In this document: piece by piece, positions 1 through 6,237 of the stretch
Layout: the number at the start of each line of letters is the position of its first letter
Position numbering within the stretch: the first letter of the stretch is position 1
NCBI GenBank assembly: GCA_903861055.1
Contig: CAIOSU010000087.1
Span: 1-17,722 of the forward strand
DNA from: an uncultured bacterium
GTDB taxonomy: Bacteria; Bacteroidota; Bacteroidia; Chitinophagales; CAIOSU01
Length of the DNA stretch: 17,722 nt
Direction: 5' to 3'
The notes under the pieces: model-generated
Told to the model about the DNA's origin: nothing
The model's input: the letters and a program-made list of their open reading frames with translations, nothing else
Database searches by the model: none
Made by a program: the position numbers and the translations under genes

Positions 1-330
1 TGTTCATTGAACAATGATATTCTAAGACCTAGCTGCGAAGTTTTTGAAGTAGAAATGGTCGAAAAATGGTGGGCACCCGTTGGCTCGAAAACGGATAACA
101 AAATAATGTTCCACTCAAACGGCTTAATGGAAGAAACCAACCCTAACAATGGTTGGATGTTTAAGAGCGCCAGCGACAGCGTATCATACAGCCTTACTAA
201 TTGCAACAAATTGGTGGTAACAAACCATACCTCTGGCGATATTGTAGAAATGGAAATATTTGATTTGATGCCAACCGTAATGGTGATACAAATAAATGCT
301 GATGAGCAAATTACATTTAAGAAACAATAA
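1..330 (+). CDS. Lipocalin-like small protein, 5' end missing
   Basis: The reading frame is open from the first base and ends at a TAA at 328-330, so only the C-terminal part (about 109 residues) is present and no start or signal peptide can be seen. The fragment has a KWW-P motif near its N-terminus followed by short alternating beta-strand-like stretches (FHSNGLMEE, GWMFKS, YSLTN, KLVVTNHTSGDIVEMEIFDL), which resembles the small lipocalin-like proteins common in Bacteroidota. Such proteins are usually periplasmic or lipid-anchored, often with no known ligand. A good hairpin terminator follows at 365-396, so this is the last gene of its transcript. Family assignment is by pattern only. Confidence 0.6.
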   Translation, partial: CSLNNDILRPSCEVFEVEMVEKWWAPVGSKTDNKIMFHSNGLMEETNPNNGWMFKSASDSVSYSLTNCNKLVVTNHTSGDIVEMEIFDLMPTVMVIQINADEQITFKKQ

Positions 331-364
331 CTAACAGCAAATATAGTTTTTTGGTGAAATGGTG

Positions 365-396
365 AAAGCCGAGCTGTGGTGAGCTCGGCTTTTTTT
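365..396 (+). terminator. Rho-independent terminator after the lipocalin-like gene
   Basis: The nine-base stem AGCCGAGCT (367-375) pairs perfectly with AGCTCGGCT (382-390) around a GTGGTG loop, followed by a run of T. It lies 35 bases after the stop codon of the preceding gene. Confidence 0.88.
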
Positions 397-410
397 ATTT
401 GCGATTTTAT

Positions 411-497
411 GAGGTACGATTTACGATTTGGGGTTCCTGAATTCCAAATGATTGATTTAAACCTCGAAATGCAATCGTAATTCGTAAATCGTACATC
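411..497. repeat. Heptamer-built inverted-repeat element A
   Basis: The left arm GTACGATTTACGA (414-426) is exactly complementary to TCGTAAATCGTAC (482-494). Read outward-in, the arms are iterations of a seven-base unit: GTACGAT, TTACGAT on the left and, on the reverse strand of the right arm, GTACGAT, TTACGAA, TTACGAT. About 45 bases of unpaired core separate them. A related element lies at 12830-12962. It sits between the terminator of the previous gene and the promoter of the DHS-like gene. Confidence 0.8.
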
Positions 498-526
498 ATA
501 CTTAATTAAAGCAATGAGTATTTCAC

Positions 527-534
527 TATCTTTG
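527..534 (+). promoter_or_regulatory. Bacteroidota-type -7 promoter element
   Basis: TATCTTTG matches the TAnnTTTG consensus of the Bacteroidota primary sigma factor exactly and lies 35 bases before the ATG of the DHS-like gene. No convincing TTTG -33 element is seen at the usual distance, so only the -7 half is supported. Confidence 0.55.
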
Positions 535-569
535 CACGGCGTTTTAAAATCAAGAAAAAACCTATAGAA

Positions 570-1619
570 ATGCAAAAAACGAAACAGGATTACCTACAGG
601 AAACCATTGAACACATTGACATAACTAAGTATGATGTGGTACCTATGGTAGATGCTATGGGCAATATGGCTTTCCAGGCCCGTAACCTGCACAATGCAGC
701 CCGTATATTTGATATGATGCAACAAGATAAGGACGCCGTGGTGTTCCTTACCTTGGCTGGCTCCCTTATCAGCGCTGGTTTGAAAAAGACCATCCTTACT
801 ATGGTGGAGAACCACATGGTAGATTCGATAGTATCAACCGGTGCCAATATTGTTGACCAAGACTTTTTTGAGGCTCTTGGCTTTAAGCACTACAAAGGCA
901 CGCAGTTTGTTGACGACCAAGAGCTACGTGGCTTAATGATTGACCGTATTTACGATACCTACATCGACGAGGAAGACCTGCGCATTTGCGATGACGTGAT
1001 TGCGAAGATTTGTGATAGCTTGGAGCGTCGCCCATACAGTAGCCGTGAGTTTATCTGGGAAATGGGTAAATTTTTGGACGAGAACGAACAGTATGCCGAA
1101 AGCCGCAAGGAATCTATTGTATACCAAGCGTACAAATTAGGCGTGCCTATTTTTGTACCAGCTTTTAGCGATTGCTCTGCTGGTTTTGGTTTAATTTACC
1201 ACCAATACCACGCTGGCAATGGCCCTAAAGTAACATTGGATAGCGCTGCCGATTTCCTTGAAATCACTAAAATTAAACTAGAGCATACTGATAGTGGCTT
1301 GTTTATGATTGGTGGTGGTGTACCTAAAAACTTTGTGCAAGATATAGTAGTGGCTACCGAAATATTGGAGAAAGATGCCCCTATGCACAAATACGCCATA
1401 CAAATAACCGTTGCCGACGAGCGCGATGGTGCCCTTTCTGGCTCTACCTTGAAAGAGGCTTGCAGCTGGGGTAAGGTTGATACCGTAAACGAGCAAATGG
1501 TATGGGCCGAAGCAACTATTGCTATGCCGTTGATTGCAGGCTATGCTTACCATAAGAAAAACTGGAAGCACCGTGTTGCCAAAAACCTGAACGCGATTTT
1601 CGCGACCGTAAACGCTTAA
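570..1619 (+). CDS. Deoxyhypusine synthase-like protein
   Basis: 349 residues, close to the length of the deoxyhypusine synthase (DHS) family, which transfers the aminobutyl group of spermidine in an NAD-dependent reaction through a lysine imine. The signature is clear: a TLAGSLISAGL NAD-site region, STGANIVDQD near residues 90-100, HAGNGP, a GGGVPK loop at 248-253 and EACSWGKV near the C-terminus. Lys302 in SWGK corresponds to the catalytic lysine (Lys329 in human DHS), and Glu296 and Ser290 fit human Glu323 and Ser317. By my alignment human His288, Asn292 and Asp316 are replaced by Asn254, Asp258 and Leu289. Bacteria lack eIF5A, and some bacterial homologues have been linked to homospermidine or related polyamine synthesis, so the substrate here is open. 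The ATG at 570 follows a -7 element by 35 bases. The gene is monocistronic, with a strong hairpin downstream. Confidence 0.9.
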   Translation: MQKTKQDYLQETIEHIDITKYDVVPMVDAMGNMAFQARNLHNAARIFDMMQQDKDAVVFLTLAGSLISAGLKKTILTMVENHMVDSIVSTGANIVDQDFFEALGFKHYKGTQFVDDQELRGLMIDRIYDTYIDEEDLRICDDVIAKICDSLERRPYSSREFIWEMGKFLDENEQYAESRKESIVYQAYKLGVPIFVPAFSDCSAGFGLIYHQYHAGNGPKVTLDSAADFLEITKIKLEHTDSGLFMIGGGVPKNFVQDIVVATEILEKDAPMHKYAIQITVADERDGALSGSTLKEACSWGKVDTVNEQMVWAEATIAMPLIAGYAYHKKNWKHRVAKNLNAIFATVNA

Positions 1620-1644
1620 TTGCGAGTACGATAATACCGATACG

Positions 1645-1684
1645 AACGGCCCTGCTTGGTTTATACTAAGCAGGGCCGTTTTAG
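1645..1684 (+). terminator. Rho-independent terminator after the DHS-like gene
   Basis: A perfect 13-base stem, AACGGCCCTGCTT (1645-1657) with AAGCAGGGCCGTT (1668-1680), encloses a ten-base loop and is followed by TTTTAGTTATT. It begins 25 bases after the stop codon. Confidence 0.9.
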
Positions 1685-1830
1685 TTATTGTATTTGTGGT
1701 GGATTTGGGGTAGTGTGTTTACTTAAAATTTTCAAGTCATTGCAAAGGCACAACTTACATTACCAAATAACCGATATACTTTGTGTGCCTGCGGCAACTG
1801 ACGGTCCTTTTTTTGAATTGGCACCCCGAG

Positions 1831-2075
1831 CCCGTCATTGCGAGGAGTTCAACCCACGCTTTTCGTGTGGAGGAACGACGAAGCAACTATTCTCAATGCT
1901 TTGGCAGTAATCCCCTGCTGCAGAGCATAATCTTTGGATTCCAATAACGTTCATAGTAATATGTGCTGTCGAAAACTGCAGGTTTGCTAATTTACAACTT
2001 AACTTGGGGGATTGCTTCAAGCCTATCTCGTTTATCAGTTGTTTATTGATTTAGTGAGGCTTTCGCAATGACGGG
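1831..2075. repeat. GTCATTGCGA-type inverted-repeat element
   Basis: CCCGTCATTGCGA (1831-1843) is the exact reverse complement of TCGCAATGACGGG (2063-2075). Inside, GAAGCAA (1880-1886) pairs with TTGCTTC (2012-2018). This GTCATTGCGAGGA...GAAGCAA...TTGCTTC...TCGCAATGAC arrangement is a recurrent intergenic repeat in many unrelated bacterial genomes. The left arm is interrupted after GCGAGGA by a small CACG/CGTG hairpin sequence. The ORFs inside have no coding character. The element fills most of the 536-base gap between the DHS-like gene and the next gene; the rest of the gap (1685-1830) shows nothing recognisable. Confidence 0.8.
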
Positions 2076-2096
2076 TGCACACACAAAAGTAGAGGC

Positions 2097-2123
2097 ACAA
2101 AAAAAGCGGCCCGAAAGCCGCTT
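2097..2123 (-). terminator. Terminator of the sorting-domain protein gene
   Basis: On the minus strand AAGCGGC and GCCGCTT (plus positions 2117-2123 and 2104-2110) form a seven-pair stem with a six-base loop followed by an unbroken T run. It lies about 33 bases after the stop codon of the minus-strand gene. Confidence 0.85.
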
Positions 2124-2155
2124 CTGTATTTTGTATTGGGTAAAGAGCTACAGGC

Positions 2156-2665
2156 TCAATATGTAAGTTTCTGTATTTTGAACTGGCCCAATAGGTTGCC
2201 GTCTTTATCAGAAAGCATTAGCATGTAGTTGGCAGCGGCCAAATTAGTTAGGTCGTATTGTTGGTTGGTAACACCATCAACCATAACCTTACGGTTAAGT
2301 TCGGTCAATTCGCGGCCCAACATATCGTGCAACGAAATGGTCACTTCTACTACTTTATCAGCACTCAACTGCACGGTCAATTGGTTAACGGTTGGGTTAG
2401 GGAAAATAGAATAATCCATTTTAATTTTAACCACATCGCTTATGCCCACGGTAACATCATCGGGCTGTTGGAAACCTTGGGTAAGCACCAAAGTGCCGGT
2501 AATGGCTGTTTCTACAACAGGCTCGCCAACTGTAAAAGAAAGGCTGTAACCGCCTTGCTCTTCGTAGCCACCTGCCGAGCCAATTACTTGGCGATCTAAT
2601 GATTGGGCTTGAGCTGCGAAGCCAAAACCTACCATAACTATACCGAATAGGAAAATATTTTTCAT
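2156..2665 (-). CDS. Small secreted protein with type A T9SS sorting domain
   Basis: 169 residues from the ATG at 2663-2665; an upstream in-frame ATG would add 11 residues ahead of a normal signal peptide (MKNIFLFGIVMVGFGFAAQA), so it was not used. After cleavage near residue 20 comes a short segment (about 24-67) of the form IGSAGGYE...YSLSFTVGEPV...LTQGFQQP, common in small exported proteins of Bacteroidota. Residues 84-169 look like the type A C-terminal sorting domain: YSIFPNPTVNQLTVQL at its start, a central LHDMLGREL and a final LSDKDGNLLGQFKIQKL. That domain directs export through the type IX secretion system and anchoring at the cell surface. The functional part is so small that no activity can be proposed. 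It is a single-gene unit with a clear terminator. Confidence 0.88.
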   Translation of the reverse strand: MKNIFLFGIVMVGFGFAAQAQSLDRQVIGSAGGYEEQGGYSLSFTVGEPVVETAITGTLVLTQGFQQPDDVTVGISDVVKIKMDYSIFPNPTVNQLTVQLSADKVVEVTISLHDMLGRELTELNRKVMVDGVTNQQYDLTNLAAANYMLMLSDKDGNLLGQFKIQKLTY

Positions 2666-2861
2666 AGCACTATTTGTATTGTGTACGTAAAAATACACTA
2701 AAGGTTATTGAGAATGCTATAGTCAGCATACAATTTTACAATATTTTTATCGCTAACAATTACTTTCCCAATGCAGAAAAAATACTAGTTGTGATATTAT
2801 AGCAATAAGCATATACAAACCGAATTTCGCTTGGCTAAATTCAACTTCGCTTTATCTTCCG

Positions 2862-2869
2862 TAATTTTG
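2862..2869 (+). promoter_or_regulatory. -7 promoter element upstream of the Imm33 gene
   Basis: TAATTTTG is an exact TAnnTTTG match followed by C, 63 bases before the ATG at 2933. No clear -33 element was found at 17-23 bases upstream. Confidence 0.5.
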
Positions 2870-2898
2870 CGTAATCAAACTGTTTTGAAACCCATTTT

Positions 2899-2918
2899 CA
2901 AATTTCCAAATTTCCAAA
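2899..2918. repeat. 8-bp tandem repeat in the leader of the Imm33 gene
   Basis: CAAATTTC occurs twice head to tail (2899-2906, 2907-2914) followed by half a unit (CAAA). It ends 14 bases before the start codon, so changes in copy number would alter leader length. Confidence 0.6.
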
Positions 2919-2932
2919 CTAGCACATTAATA

Positions 2933-3262
2933 ATGGTCGATTTCTTAAATAACCCAGACGCATTGAAAGATATTGTTTCGGGCATTGGTGCATGCATGGC
3001 CAGTAACCGAATAACTATTGATGGGCAGCCAGTAGGCTTTATGTACCGCGAGCGACCAGAGTTTGAAGGCGATAGCGGTTGGCGCTTTTTAGCAGGCGAC
3101 GAAAATGACGAATACATGGCTAACGACCTTAACTCAAAGGTGTTTGACGTGAACACGATAGCCAACTATGATATTGCCGTGGTGCCTTACTTAAAGCTGG
3201 CATTTGGCATTGAATTGGAGCGTATTGAAGGCACCGATGATTTTCAGCAAATAAATGCTTAG
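2933..3262 (+). CDS. Imm33/DUF2185 domain protein
   Basis: 109 residues from the ATG at 2933. A longer reading from a TTG at 2831 would cover the likely promoter and a tandem repeat, and its extra residues look non-coding. The protein has the hallmark sequence of the DUF2185 family, now called Imm33: CMASNRITIDGQPVGFMYRE (54-73 of the longer frame), then DSGWRFLAGDENDEYM and a conserved NTIANYD. Some family members sit beside polymorphic toxins as immunity proteins, many others stand alone with unknown roles. No toxin gene lies beside it: the neighbours are a secreted T9SS substrate, transcribed divergently, and a lipoprotein on the same strand 71 bases downstream. It has no signal peptide and is probably cytoplasmic. 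Confidence 0.85.
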   Translation: MVDFLNNPDALKDIVSGIGACMASNRITIDGQPVGFMYRERPEFEGDSGWRFLAGDENDEYMANDLNSKVFDVNTIANYDIAVVPYLKLAFGIELERIEGTDDFQQINA

Positions 3263-3280
3263 GCCACCGTTGGTCTAATT

Positions 3281-3315
3281 TTTGCGTTACGTTTATATCC
3301 ATTCTCGTATCTTCG
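3281..3315 (+). promoter_or_regulatory. Candidate promoter of the CHU_C-like lipoprotein gene
   Basis: TTTG (3281-3284) and TATCTTCG (3308-3315, one mismatch to TAnnTTTG) are 23 bases apart, at the long end of the accepted range, and the ATG follows 18 bases later. The short leader and single mismatch keep this tentative. Confidence 0.4.
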
Positions 3316-3333
3316 CCCGAAATTTTCAAGTTT

Positions 3334-3906
3334 ATGAAACATATTTTGTTAGGTATATTGTTGGCAATAACTTTTGCTAGCTGCACCAAAGACACCACAC
3401 CGCGCTATATTCAGAAAAACTGCTGCAATAGCGAAGAAACCCAATGGGTGTTTGCACAAAGCGCCAACGATACTGGCGCCGCCAGCTTCTTCTTTTTGCC
3501 ACAAATTTTTGCACCGGGCACCGAAGAGGCCAATTCAAGCTTCAAGTCGGTTGATTCGGGCGTAGCAAATTACAAAATGAGTATCCGTATTGGCGAGGAT
3601 GCCGTTTGGGTATATGATGGCCCTGCACCAATCAACTGGAACGGCGATGTGGCCTCTAGCCAGTTGGCGGCGCAATCGGGCATATACAATTACAACCTGA
3701 TAGCCACCTTTACCAATGGCGAAACGGTAACTATTAGCAAACAATATTTTTGCTTAATCAGGGAGTTTGCTACTTGCCCCGATAATGTAAACACTTGTGT
3801 GTTCAACTCTATGTTTGATGTAAATGATACCACCGCACCAATACAATATATTAACGAGGCCTCAGTAACCAGCACCCGTGTATACGATCGCTGCAAAAAT
3901 CCATGA
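3334..3906 (+). CDS. Lipoprotein with CHU_C-like (type B sorting-like) domain
   Basis: 190 residues. MKHILLGILLAITFASC is a lipoprotein signal with Cys17 as the likely lipidated residue. Residues about 53-145 show the strand order of the gliding-motility-associated CHU_C domain: FFLPQIFAPGTEEANSSFK, a NYKMSIRI strand, WNGDVASSQLAAQSGIYNYN and a GETVTISKQYFCLIR end. In canonical members this domain is the extreme C-terminus of a T9SS cargo. Here it sits on a lipoprotein and is followed by about 45 further residues with several cysteines (FATCPDNVNTCVF, DRCKNP); another CC pair lies just after the signal. Disulfides in the periplasm or at the surface are therefore plausible. Its role is unknown. 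It is convergent with the desaturase gene, with no clear terminator between them. Confidence 0.75.
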   Translation: MKHILLGILLAITFASCTKDTTPRYIQKNCCNSEETQWVFAQSANDTGAASFFFLPQIFAPGTEEANSSFKSVDSGVANYKMSIRIGEDAVWVYDGPAPINWNGDVASSQLAAQSGIYNYNLIATFTNGETVTISKQYFCLIREFATCPDNVNTCVFNSMFDVNDTTAPIQYINEASVTSTRVYDRCKNP

Positions 3907-3913
3907 TTGGGTT

Positions 3914-3944
3914 GATTGGTTACTGGTTACTGGAAGATTGGTTA
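3914..3944. repeat. Short tandem repeat between convergent genes
   Basis: GATTGGTTA occurs at 3914-3922 and 3936-3944, and between them GGTTACT is repeated head to tail (3918-3924, 3925-3931). The remaining 3945-4060 shows no gene or hairpin. Confidence 0.6.
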
Positions 3945-4060
3945 ATCGGTTTATCAGTAATTTTTGCCAGAATTTGGTTCGAACGCATTCCGCCAATAAT
4001 ATCTAACTTGGCTAAACACTTGCTTTACATTCGTTGCGGTTACAATTTTATTGCGGGCTT

Positions 4061-5152
4061 TTACAGCTTGCGCCTGCGCAAATCGCGCATGTAATCGTGA
4101 CCACTAAACTGCTCTATAGTAGCAGCATCAATTCGTTTGGTGCGGCTTTTTAGCAGGGCTATCACTTCGTCTTTGGTTTTTGGGGTCTCATCCAAATCAA
4201 CATAAAAACTGGCAAGGGTGCCATACTGCTTGGTCATCAAGAACAACCACACGGCAAAGAAATCGATAGTGCGGAATACAATAGCCCCTTGCTCGCGGTA
4301 CTTAGTTAAGTTGTCTTGAAACTCCTTAGGCATATCGGTCCAGTGCATGGCAGGGCGCACGTGGTGGCCAATGTGGTAGCCATCGTTAAAACAGGTTTGG
4401 TTATAGCGCGAGTTGATGCACGTAATACTGTTTTTGTAGCTATTACCTGGGTCGGTAGCATCCACAAAAGCATGTTGACCCCAGTTGCCAGCCATCATCA
4501 AAAAGCGGGTCATGCAAAACGGGATAACAAACAATACCACCGTGGCCTTTACACTTATCAAGCACATTGCGGCTACCAGCATAAAAAACGAAAACTCGCC
4601 AACCAATATATTGCGCATCCATTCTTTGCGATTCTTTTTAACAAAGTATTGCGACAATGCATAAATGCCTAAAAAGAAGAAACTAGCAAAATAGTGCATA
4701 AAGCCCCAGAAGCTATCGCGCTGGTACTTCATGGTGCTGCTCAGGTCGTCTTTTAGGTTGCCCTCGGTGTGGTGCATGCAAATATGGTGGGCGTAGTAGG
4801 TCTCCGGTGTTTCGCCGAAAAACGGCCCCAAAAACCACGGAATGATGTTGTTCATCCACTCGTACTCTTTTTTGAAAAGCTTACGGTGGCAAATGTTGTG
4901 CAGCATTAAAATATATGGCCCCAACAACACGGCAAACAACACCACCAAATATGGCACCGCCAACCACCACGTAAACCAAGCATACAACACCACCGCAACA
5001 GGCAAAATGATAGCCGAAAGACCCAAAAACAAATGGATAAAAGACAAATCGCGCTCATCGTTAATAAAGCGCATGATAAACCGATCAAAAGCTCCCAATT
5101 GGCGCTCTTTAAGCATGGGGTCGCTAATGGTAATTTGAGATATATGCTGCAT
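4061..5152 (-). CDS. Membrane fatty acid desaturase family protein
   Basis: 363 residues. The protein carries the diiron histidine boxes of membrane fatty acid desaturases/hydroxylases: HNICH (85-89), HHICMHH (122-128) and HIGHH (260-264), with additional histidines at GNWGQH (227) and H270. Hydrophobic pairs at about 42-85 and 183-222 place the boxes on the cytoplasmic face, as expected for the fold. These enzymes insert a double bond or hydroxyl into an acyl chain using O2 and an electron donor; acyl position and carrier cannot be told from sequence. The C-terminal 60 residues are soluble and charged. It lies 209 bases from the next minus-strand gene upstream and is probably transcribed alone; TAATTTTA on the minus strand (plus 5181-5188) is a one-mismatch -7 element 28 bases before the ATG. 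Confidence 0.88.
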   Translation of the reverse strand: MQHISQITISDPMLKERQLGAFDRFIMRFINDERDLSFIHLFLGLSAIILPVAVVLYAWFTWWLAVPYLVVLFAVLLGPYILMLHNICHRKLFKKEYEWMNNIIPWFLGPFFGETPETYYAHHICMHHTEGNLKDDLSSTMKYQRDSFWGFMHYFASFFFLGIYALSQYFVKKNRKEWMRNILVGEFSFFMLVAAMCLISVKATVVLFVIPFCMTRFLMMAGNWGQHAFVDATDPGNSYKNSITCINSRYNQTCFNDGYHIGHHVRPAMHWTDMPKEFQDNLTKYREQGAIVFRTIDFFAVWLFLMTKQYGTLASFYVDLDETPKTKDEVIALLKSRTKRIDAATIEQFSGHDYMRDLRRRKL

Positions 5153-5361
5153 GTGGCAATAGGGTGTTTAACTAGACTTGTAAAATTAAGGAATAATGAG
5201 GAGATGCGTAACGCTCGGTTACATATACATTTTAGGCTTGTATGCTGCCAAGTTTCGGTATGTTGCAAAATAACAAACACTTAAGTGTATTACTTTATAG
5301 GGTAATTAAAGTAACCTTTGATAGGGCTTGAACTTTAGTTTCAGGAAGTAAACAGTACCCC

Positions 5362-6117
5362 TTAAAAACTCACCCCAAACAGCACACCAAACCTGCGGTA
5401 GGTGCGCTTATCGGTGCTAAAGGAGCCATCGTTGCCCCACCACCAATTGTTATAATAGCTGCGCTCGGCATTGTATTGGCGGTATATGGCGTTCAGAGTT
5501 AAACTAACGCGACTGGCGGTGCGGAACGTTACTCCTAGCCCACCCTCGTAGTAAGCTCCGCCCTTGGCATCAAAATATCCATCGGGGGTTTTGTACGGGA
5601 AGGCATATCCACTGGCAAAAAAGTAATTTGGGGTTACCCTGGTTTTCATGGCCTCGCCGCCTATGCGCACATATATGGGCGCAAACTTATCGCCGCTATT
5701 GGGGTGCACATCGGTGCCACCGCCCGCCGCCAAATACAACTGCGGCAAAAACCGATAGCCAATAGCCGCCCCACAATTAAACGAAATGGGCTCTTGTTCA
5801 ATATTGCCAAACAAAAACCCAGTGGCTATAGTAGCATACAAACCCTTGCTTTGCACTCGGTGCGGCTTGCGCGTTGCGCGGCTCGGCGGCATGTCTTTGC
5901 GTATTTCGGCCACGCTCTCTATCGGGAACTCCACTTCGGTGCCATCGGCCATGCGCAGACGTATGTGGCCGGGTTGCAGAGCATCAATGCGCTGGCCCTT
6001 GATAATACTGCCATCGTTGAGCACCAATACTGCCGGTTGGGTGGTATCGGGTTGTTGGGCATGTGCATAAAAAAAAATACCTAACAACATGACAATCATT
6101 AGCAACAGCGGTTTCAT
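5362..6117 (-). CDS. Outer-membrane beta-barrel protein with N-terminal Sm-like segment
   Basis: 251 residues with a signal peptide (MKPLLLMIVMLLGIFFYAHA, cleavage before QQ). Residues about 29-74 (LVLNDGSIIKGQRID... to VEFPIESVAEIRK) read like the small five-stranded Sm/SH3-like module found at the N-terminus of many Bacteroidota exported proteins. From about residue 93 the sequence alternates polar and aromatic residues, with strands such as LYATIATGFLFG, AAIGYRFLPQLYLAAGGG and VSLTLNAIYRQY, and ends in GVLFGVSF with the terminal Phe used by the BAM complex. This supports an eight-strand-class barrel, probably structural or a small porin; no ligand can be named. It is divergent from the LVIVD lipoprotein gene, with 120 bases between the two start codons. 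Confidence 0.8.
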   Translation of the reverse strand: MKPLLLMIVMLLGIFFYAHAQQPDTTQPAVLVLNDGSIIKGQRIDALQPGHIRLRMADGTEVEFPIESVAEIRKDMPPSRATRKPHRVQSKGLYATIATGFLFGNIEQEPISFNCGAAIGYRFLPQLYLAAGGGTDVHPNSGDKFAPIYVRIGGEAMKTRVTPNYFFASGYAFPYKTPDGYFDAKGGAYYEGGLGVTFRTASRVSLTLNAIYRQYNAERSYYNNWWWGNDGSFSTDKRTYRRFGVLFGVSF

Positions 6118-6163
6118 ACCAGTATATTTGAGTAGTAAATGTAGTTATTTTTTGCGCCGTGCA

Positions 6164-6177
6164 GTTGCCGAGGCAAC
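6164..6177. promoter_or_regulatory. 14-bp palindrome between divergent genes
   Basis: GTTGCC-GA-GGCAAC is a perfect inverted repeat with a two-base spacer, too tight for an RNA hairpin and more like an operator. It lies in the 120-base region between the barrel gene (minus) and the sigma-operon (plus). Nothing else shows that it is bound by a protein. Confidence 0.35.
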
Positions 6178-6237
6178 CGAACGATTTTGAATGCCGTTAT
6201 ACCCTTGAAACAAGCCAACCAACAAAAACACCAGGCT

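Noticed and set aside
411..497. Element A as a CRISPR fragment or transcription terminator
   Set aside because: There are no regularly spaced direct repeats with unique spacers, and the arms are too far apart and lack a T run for a terminator.
1656..1910. Plus-strand open frame of 84 codons after the DHS-like gene
   Set aside because: It starts inside the terminator stem and runs through the GTCATTGCGA inverted repeat; the translation has no protein-like pattern.
1835..2020. Minus-strand open frame of 61 codons
   Set aside because: It lies wholly within the inverted-repeat element and has no coding features.
2831..2932. N-terminal extension of the Imm33 protein from a TTG start
   Set aside because: It would cover the TAATTTTG promoter element and the 8-bp tandem repeat; the conserved domain begins after the ATG at 2933.
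3903..4094. Plus-strand open frame rich in Ile/Leu/Trp, resembling a small membrane protein
   Set aside because: It consists of the tandem-repeat sequence plus the reverse complement of the desaturase 3' end; composition follows from the repeats.
4316..4672. 118-codon plus-strand open frame
   Set aside because: It is antisense to the desaturase histidine-box region and shows no family features.
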